Of a stretch of DNA of 64,000 nt, positions 56,975 to 64,000 are shown in pieces (the stretch's first letter is position 1; each line of letters starts with the position of its first letter). The notes below the pieces were generated by a model that had not been told where the DNA came from, ran no database searches, and worked only from the letters and a program-made list of their open reading frames with translations. The DNA is from Turnera subulata (lineage: Eukaryota; Streptophyta; Magnoliopsida; Malpighiales; Passifloraceae). The stretch is from NCBI GenBank assembly GCA_028386065.3, contig JAKUCV010003081.1, positions 38,231-102,230 on the forward strand, given 5' to 3'. A program made the translations under genes and the position numbers.

Positions 56975-59590
56975 TTCCTACCAGAATTAAATATTATTGA
57001 CCCAAAAACAAAAAGTGGTGAGGAAGTTTCCCCGCATAAACAGAATTCAATGTTTTTTTTTTTCAAATTTCAACATTTTTAACTCGTTCTCACTTAAAAA
57101 TAACTGAAAAATGAACCAACTTGGACTTCCTCGGTTTATAAACCAAGATGACACATGAGTTATCGGAGCAATTCGAAATTACTCCCTGAATTCTTTTTAA
57201 AAGTTTGACTAAACAACGAAAGAATTAATAAGCTTAGAGGGAATAACTTGCTGTAAGAATGAATACTTATTATTAATTGAAAAAATTCTGCTCCATAAAA
57301 TAATTGAAAATCTTACACGTAGAATTGTTTATAAGTTTTAAATTTAGATGGATATGAAATAATTATTTTTATAATGCAAATAAACCGTATTTATTTTATG
57401 AAAAAATAACATAATTTTTTTAAAAAATTAAAGAGATAGCTGGCGCCATTTTTTTTTGTGTAGCTGGGCGTTTACATATGCAAGCTGTTTACTGGGTTGG
57501 ATTGGGTTACTTATCATATTGACGCTTGGGCCTATCTATCTAATGTAAAATTCAAGGAAAACAAGGCCAACATTAATAATATTAATTTTTTTTTCTCATT
57601 CAGTATCCAGAGCTTTGCCTTGACTAATCCGATTCGACTCGAGTTGCGCATCTAAGTATGGTGGGTGAGTCTCTCAATGAGAATTTTCTACTAATAATAT
57701 TAATTTAATACAAGAATACTTGCTTGCTGCCAACCACACCCTTTGAGTCAGGTTGGGATGTGAAAAAAAAACGTCAAATTGAGATAACTTTTTCTTTCAT
57801 TTTGTAGTAAATTATTGTACGTGACATGTAACACATGCAATTACAAATTAGGCACAAGACAATCAACATAACATTCGTGCCCTTTCCCTCGCGTTTTAGG
57901 AAAACCAAAATGAAAGCATTGATTTTAGAAGATGATTCTTTTGGTAAGAACATATGTGGAACATAATACTTTCAAATTCGGTTAATAAATTGCTAATTCT
58001 ATCTTCCCACACGAAAAATGGGACTTCAGAATAAGAAGCTTATCAATTTTTTTTTTTTTGGCAATTGTCTTACTTTCTTCCTAGACTATGATTATTTTTG
58101 CAACTTGATACAAAAGGTAAAGAAGTGAAGTTTTTTTTGAACGATGTAAACAATTGAAGTTAATACAAGAAAAAGAATGCGCGTGCATTTAGGCTCTATG
58201 AAGCTGTGCAGTTCACACTTAACAATAGAAAAGCACAATATTGATCGAAGAGGCCAGGAAGATTGTGCCACTTAAGCAGAATAAGGAAAGCAATCCTGAA
58301 TGGCAAGTGGAACAAAATGGTCCTCAAACAAATTTGGAGAACTAATATTTGAAGCCAAGTTGAGCCTTGACCCTTGTGAGTCGTGACATTTTCAAGTTCT
58401 CCATTTGTTATGGTGAGATGTAATGATAAAAGATGATAATGACCGACACCAAATGATACCAAAATGATACCGAAATTTTGCAGAATTATTTTAGCAAATG
58501 GAGAAATTGTACCAAAATTATTTTAGCAAATATTGGTGTCGTAATGCCAGAATTACTCATTGCATTCTTGTTGTACTAGACCGTCGTAATGCTGAAATTT
58601 CTCCGGAATTTGTCGACATCCCATTTTGACCCGTAAAAATGCTAAAATGATTTCGGTACTCGCTAACGTACGTATTGAAACCCATTTACTTTTATGCACT
58701 TGTTTGATTGTCTGTTTTGCATCTACTGCGTTATAAATATTGTGTTGTATTTTTTGATTGCATATTTATTTGTGTATGTGCTTGCAAGTTAGTATTGCAT
58801 GTTAGGGGGGTTCCATGGATGAAATGGGTATGTCAACTAGGATAGGCCTTAAACCAACTTCTATGCTCGATGCGAAAATCATTACACTTTGTTGATTAAA
58901 ATGCTTTCCTTCGATGATGATATTAAGAGTCTTCCAACGATGCTTTTTTGTGAACCCATTTGGGCATGAACATATTTATAGATGCACTCTTTTTTCAAAT
59001 CCAACCATCTTTATCCAAAATGAGTTTTAATGCATAGAGAACCAATTTTCTCCAAAATTGCATAATTTCAAAGAAAAATCACTAAAGCTATATTTTTCAA
59101 ACATAAGATGCCTTTGCCAAAAACTTCTTTCAGAAAGTAAATGTGAAAGAACTAAAATAAAAGTTTTGACAACTGATCGTCCTTTCTGTTTTCGATGTTC
59201 CGTGTCGAAGTTGCCTAGGAAAGCGAAACATTACCCTGTCAAGCTTTGTCTAGGTTTAGACACATAGACTTAGAAAAACGGTTTTCAACCAAAGCATTGC
59301 ATGTTTTCAAAATTTACTCCTCCTTATACTTTGAAAATTGCATACGTCAGTTTTATGTACAAAATTTTTCTTTCATATGGAAATGACTTAAGTTTGCATT
59401 GAAGGCCTTTTTCAATGCCCAAATCTGTTTTCTCAATTGCATTCGTCCTCAGACACTATCTGAGAAGATATGATTGCAGGCACTTAGTACAGTGCTTTGT
59501 GAAACTAAGCCCATCATTCTAGCACGGGGTACAAAAGTTAGTTTAAGTGAGGAATGGGCCAATTTTAGAAGAACACCTAGGTTAGCCTTG
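56975..59590. other. Long intergenic stretch
   Basis: AT-rich sequence with simple A/T runs. A minus-strand frame at 58196-58462 resembles nothing known. The last part (about 59400-59590) may be the upstream half of the LTR relic that follows. Confidence 0.4.
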
Positions 59591-59603
59591 GGGATCCCCG
59601 TTT

Positions 59604-59990
59604 AGATGAACTACGAAAGCTTTGAACCCATTAATATGGAGTACATAGGCAGTCTTAAGTGGAAGAGGCGCAAGCTCAATTGTTTGTTTTTTCGCGTTGT
59701 ATATCACTTGTACACTTTCACACACGCACTATACAAATTTGTACATATATCATTGTTTGCATACTTATTTGATAATATGAAGTATTTGATCCAACTATGA
59801 AACGTACACATTTGTTTTGGCATCCAATATCATTGACATTGTCTTCGTTAAGTTGGCAGTTCACGATAAACGATTCTTTGGACCCTTCTCTTGGTTTTGA
59901 GTTTTGTGCTTTATCCGAAGTCATCAATGGTTTCTTTTGAAGTTTTTCCTTAATATATTTGGGTGGCGAATCGTTCTCTGTAGGACAACC
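59604..59990 (+). repeat. Diverged U5 end of a Tat-type LTR
   Basis: GAACTACGAAAGCTTTGAAC, then GGAGTACATAGGCAGTCTTA and a later GGGTGGCGAATCG keep the order of the U5 blocks seen at 16150-16500. It is much older than the other copies. Confidence 0.5.
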
Positions 59991-60439
59991 AAGAGAACAA
60001 CAAGAACAGGATGTGCCAAGTACTTCCGTGAGTTCGTCCAGACTTGTGATGGTTATTTCCCAAGGAAGGGTTTGATATTGTGAACCAAAGAAGAAAATTT
60101 AAGCGAGAGTGAGTCTCTCATATTCAGTTAAGAAGAAATTAAGTTCACAATTCAAGCCTGTTCTCATGAAAAGAGCGAAACGAATGAACTTAGGCAAAAG
60201 TGCGAATCCATAGAAGCATATTTTGTCGAGGTCGCTGGGTTTTAAGTGAGACCATTTGTGACTCTTCCAGTTGCATCTGAGAATATGTTTGGAATGATGG
60301 TTCCTTGGGAAGCGGTTAATTCGACTATCTCGGGAATCATCGAATCGGTTCTCTCCATTCAAGCTAGGCTAGTTTACATGCATTTTGGAAGAATTATCAC
60401 AAGCTGCAGGGCATCGAATTTAAGCCACGAACACGGGGC

Positions 60440-60612
60440 AGTATCCATGCCAACCGAGCTGAGGCGCGGTGCTCACAAGGTTGTATTTTCGGCATCCGTG
60501 AATAGTGCTGAATTATTGCATACACGTCTTGGACATTTTGATCACAGTGGTCTCATTTTTATGCAGAGGAAAAATCTTGCAAGGGATTTTTTTCCATCTT
60601 TTGAAGCTTCTT
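60440..60612 (+). pseudogene. Copia gag-pre-integrase fragment
   Basis: The frame 60246-60617 ends with ELLHTRLGHFDHSGLIFMQR and KNLARDF, which follow the WHxRLGH...L...K..RG pattern of copia gag-pre-integrase domains. LTR-B2 starts at 60613 directly after it. No other copia domain is visible nearby. Confidence 0.45.
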
Positions 60613-60956
60613 TGTAACAGCCCGGGTAAAAATTTGGATTTTTACCGGGACTGTAAAAGTCTTATACAGTGATTTACCGAAAGAATTAATCTTGGGTAAT
60701 TAATTCAAGGTAAATCGAGCGTTGTTTTTCGAAACCGAGTCTTTTCCCGCGCTCGAGATTTTTCTGTGGATTTTTCGGGCCTAAGTCGTTATTTTTCGGG
60801 TCCCGGAATCTTCGGAAAATCACACCGGAAAATAACTAAGGGGGTATCAGTTATTTTTTGGTCCGGACTGGACTCGCTCCATAATGCAGACAAGCTGCAT
60901 TATTGATCGTCACAGGTGTAACAGCATTCTCACGGTTTATAAAAGAAGAAGAAAGC

Positions 60957-61083
60957 AGGAGAAGGGGAAGAAGAGAAAAAGAGAGAAAAGAAAGAAGAGA
61001 AAAAAAAAGAGGAAAAGAAAAAAAAAGAAGGAGAGAAAAAAAGAAGAAAAAGAAAAAAAAAGAAGGAAAAAAAGGGGGAAAAA
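60957..61083. repeat. 127-nt uninterrupted purine tract
   Basis: Every base from 60957 to 61083 is A or G; the next pyrimidine is the T at 61084. The matching LTR-B1 segment has only short A-runs, so the tract grew in this copy. Confidence 0.95.
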
Positions 61084-63349
61084 TCGGAAAAAAAAAGAAG
61101 AAACCAATTAGAAAATAGAGAAAAGAAAAGAAAATGAAAGAAAAAGAAAAGAAAAGAAGGAAAAAAAGAAAATACAGAAAAAAAGAAGTGAACAGTGCGT
61201 CACCCCGTACCTCCCCTGCCACTGTTCACCAGGAAGAGTTCCCCGCCACCTCTCGTTGCACCGCTGCCACCAGCACGCTCGCCTTGATGTCGCCGACCTG
61301 TTGCCGTCTCCCCTGCTCGATTCCGCCGCCGGACGCACCTGCTAGAGCCGTTGACCCGCGAGCAGACCCACGGATCCGCTTCTCCTCCGCCCTCCTTTCC
61401 ACCTGCTCGCGACCGTGCCGTCTTGTCCCGTGCCGTCTTGCCTTGCGCCGCCGCCGCTCCGTTCCCCTGCAGCTCAAGGTGAGGGTGCGTGACCCGAAGT
61501 TGAAGACGACCCGGGTGAATCAGTGGTGGGTCGGGTTGACCCGGGTCATGTTAGGTCGGGCCCTGGGCTGGTGATGCTTGCACCTGGGCCTTGTGGCTTG
61601 GGCTGCATCAAGGTCTTGTGGGTTCACCTGATGGGCTTATAAGTTGGAATTTGGTTATTATGTTTGGCCCAATCCGAAATGGTAAAAATGTATACTAATG
61701 GGAATAAATAATCTGGAAAAAAATAAATAATAATAATAAAATTATACATATATATGGGTTATATTTCTGGAAAATTATGGGAATACTTTTGGAATATGTA
61801 TATAGTCTACATAATCAATATCTCTAAAAAATAAATTATTATGTTGATATATAATGGTTTGGAAATGTATTTTATCTTTAGAAAATATATATATGTATTT
61901 ATAATTCGTATTTATTTTCAGAAAATAAAGTTTATATAATTATATCTACTGGAAATATAGTTTTCTAATATAATAATATTTGGTAATTATTATTGGCAAG
62001 TAATATATATTATGGAAATAATTTTGGGAAAATACATATATATGATATAATTTCTAGGAAAATTATATTGTCATTATTTTGGAAGACAAAGTATAATTAT
62101 TCTATAAAAAATATTTAATGGAGAGTTTTAATTAAAGTGTGGTACCGAAATTATATTCGGATATACATACGGTATAATATTTTCGGTAAAAGATGATAAT
62201 AAAGGATATGAACCGGGATGGGTTTATTTCGCAGTATTGGCATCATAGCATACCGATTATGTGCATTTATGTGAGCATGTTGTTTTGCTGTATAGGTTTG
62301 GATATCGGACAGTTTCACGAGGAGCCGGCTTGGGACCGGTCATTATTTTCAGAGTTGAGTAATCGGCTAAGGTGAGGATGGATAACCTTGGATATGTGCC
62401 CGTAATATTGTGTGTGTTTTGTTGTTTGATTGAACTGCTCAGATGATTATTGTTGGCTGTTTGACTGCTGTGATGTTGTTGCTGTTGATTGATAAATTGT
62501 GTTATTGGTTTGTGGAATCTGTGTTGAGATTAAAGTTGAACGGTTAATTGTGAATAATTAGTGTTATGAAATGTTGATGGTTTAGTCTGTGGATTAAGTT
62601 GTGATAATGGAAGGTTGAATAACTTGAGAAAATGAATACTGAAAATTGTGATGTTATATGTTATTATTGTTGGATATTCGATGATATGGGATTGTGTTGG
62701 TTAATTGGCTTCTATGGTAATTGTTGTTGTTGTTATTAGATTGTATTGTGGTTGACCAATCGAAATTGCCTGTGATTGCTTGATTGATCTGTTGAGTTGA
62801 TTGTTGTCAGTTTCCATGGTTATTGCATGGTTGTTGATATTAGTTGTTAACAGAGGATTGGTTTATTAACTGTGGATAAATTTGATAATTGGGGAAAAAA
62901 AATGGAAAATGGAAATTGGAAATGATGAGGATTTAATTGTCACATGGAAAGTAGTGGTACGACTAGATGGTTAGAGGCAAGTTCTGTGGTGTCATGGCCG
63001 GTTCCTTGGTTATGGGATGTTGATCCCGGTTGATTTGGATAATGGGATGTTGATCCCGGATTGGTTATGTTATTGGGATAATGATCCCGGGTTACGTTGG
63101 GCCTGGCATCCGGAATTAGTTAATAACCAGGTACGACCCTAGCTTGTCCAGTGACAGGGCCCGGATATTAAAATTGGAAAAGTTAATAAGTGAGTCGTGT
63201 CTTTTGGTTTTGGGTTTGGGATGTCGATTCCTGTGATTTGGTTTGGAATGGATATGAATTAATTGTCACGTGGTAAGTAGAGGTACGACCGGATGGTTTG
63301 AGGCTGTTTTGTGGTGGCCATGATCTGGGTTACTTGTGATGGGCATGTT

Positions 63350-63565
63350 GATGCCGGTTTGATTGGGATGTTGATCCCTGAGATTTTGATTGGGATGTTG
63401 ATCCCTGAGATTGATATTGGGATGTTGATCCCTGAGATTGATATTGGGATGTTGATCCCTGAGATTGTGATTGAGATGTTGATCCCTGAGATTATGATTG
63501 GGATGTTGATCCCTGAGATTGTTATTGGGATGTTGATCCCTGAGTTTTGAAATTGGGATGTTGAT
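63350..63565. repeat. GGGATGTTGATCCCTGAGAT minisatellite
   Basis: Seven to eight units of about 27-33 bp, with looser relatives at 63010-63100 (GGGATGTTGATCCCGG). The unit core GGGATnnTGATCCC is an inverted repeat. Long open frames on both strands come from the repeat. Confidence 0.85.
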
Positions 63566-63803
63566 CCCGGGTTCTTTTTGATCTGGCACCATAAACAGGT
63601 TGATAGCCTGGTACGACCTTAGCTTATTCGTGACGGGGCTGGAAAGATAAAATTGGAAATTGGATTTTTGTTTAATTCTTTTTGGGTCTTGGACCAGTTT
63701 TGGGTCGAGTCTTTTGGATTGTTTTATTTTGGCTGTTATGCCTGTGTTTTCGACTTGAGTAACTTATAGTGTTGCATATTGATCGTCAATCCATGGTTGT
63801 GAG

Positions 63804-64000
63804 TGTTAGTTATATGCCCAAAAGCCAATCTATGGATGATTGTAGTCATGTATATACATTGAGGTTATTCCAATAAATATGATTATGAGATAATTACTTG
63901 CACATATTTATAACCCTAGTTTATATATTTGATATATTCTTAAATGTCCCTAGTCGATTATTATTATGGACGGGTTGTAATAATAAATTAAGACTAGCGT
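63804..64000 (+). mobile_element. Copia family C LTR, running off the window
   Basis: TGTTAGTTATATGCCCAAAA and the following 190 bp match 13288 and 31317. GTGAG precedes it and would be the TSD. Confidence 0.85.

Larger units (their letters stand above)
60613..63803 (+). repeat. LTR-B2: TGTAACAGCCC LTR, interrupted by a copia LTR
   Basis: It begins TGTAACAGCCCGGGTAAAAA with a near-perfect CCGGGTAAAAAT/ATTTTTACCGGG hairpin. It matches LTR-B1 in block order (for example ATCGGCTAAGGTGAGGATG near 62361). It contains a purine tract and a GTTGATCCC minisatellite and is cut at 63804 by a family C LTR. TTCTT precedes it. Confidence 0.7.

Noticed and set aside
60884..61222. Lys/Glu/Arg-rich frame and its Phe/Leu-rich mirror
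   Set aside because: Direct product of the purine tract.
63266..63592. Repeat protein frames on both strands
   Set aside because: Produced by the GTTGATCCC minisatellite.

Overview
This is eukaryotic, almost certainly eudicot plant, nuclear DNA. It has a spliced 60S ribosomal protein L15 gene, an intronless plant MAPKKK-type kinase gene and a plant-mobile-domain (PMD) gene relic. Most of the rest is LTR retrotransposon, with smaller DNA transposons and minisatellites. There is one assembly gap of 978 N (33033-34010). No prokaryotic, organellar, rRNA, tRNA or CRISPR feature was seen. The species cannot be named from sequence alone.

Layout. 1-11905: a minus-strand Tat/Ogre-type Ty3 element (E1) with gag-protease, acidic linker, RT/RNase H plus a second archaeal-type RNase H, and integrase. 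It also carries an opposite-strand extra ORF with its own TATA box, 3'-UTR minisatellites and a hAT MITE in its leader. 11906-15015: a PMD gene with promoter, exon 1, intron and exon 2, split by a copia solo LTR (TSD CATAG) and cut off by the LTR of the next element. 15016-23577: a decayed plus-strand Tat element (E2) ending in minisatellites and a diverged LTR. 23578-26635: a TGTAACG-start LTR (LTR-A1). 26637-35691: a third Tat element (E3), invaded by a copia element that runs into the gap. 35793-38124: a solo LTR of the LTR-A family (TSD TCTAC).

39170-41601: a compact non-autonomous LTR element (TSD CTAAT) whose two LTRs carry a 10-bp-periodic TTCTAGAA array that looks like a giant heat-shock element. 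42144-43625: RPL15 on the minus strand, with intact exons and a site II/telo-box promoter. 44355-46409: a TIR element hosting a nested hAT MITE (8-bp TSD). 46410-51289: mostly unassigned DNA with a possible exon, a Tourist-like MITE and a decayed tandem kinase copy. 51290-52501: the intact kinase gene. 53309-64000: an AT-rich duplication, two LTRs of a TGTAACAGCCC family, a perfect 32-bp inverted repeat, Tat and copia relics, and the start of another copia LTR at 63804.

Themes. The retroelement ORFs carry many stops that match C-to-T or G-to-A changes relative to their paralogues in this window, as expected of methylated, silenced DNA. A 10-bp motif, GGCGGTCATG, occurs exactly at least 13 times. 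Its clusters lie upstream of TATA boxes in every Tat LTR, in the E1 extra ORF and in the PMD gene. This shared promoter module and the heat-shock-like LTR array are the two observations most worth following. All homology calls are from reading; no database search was run.
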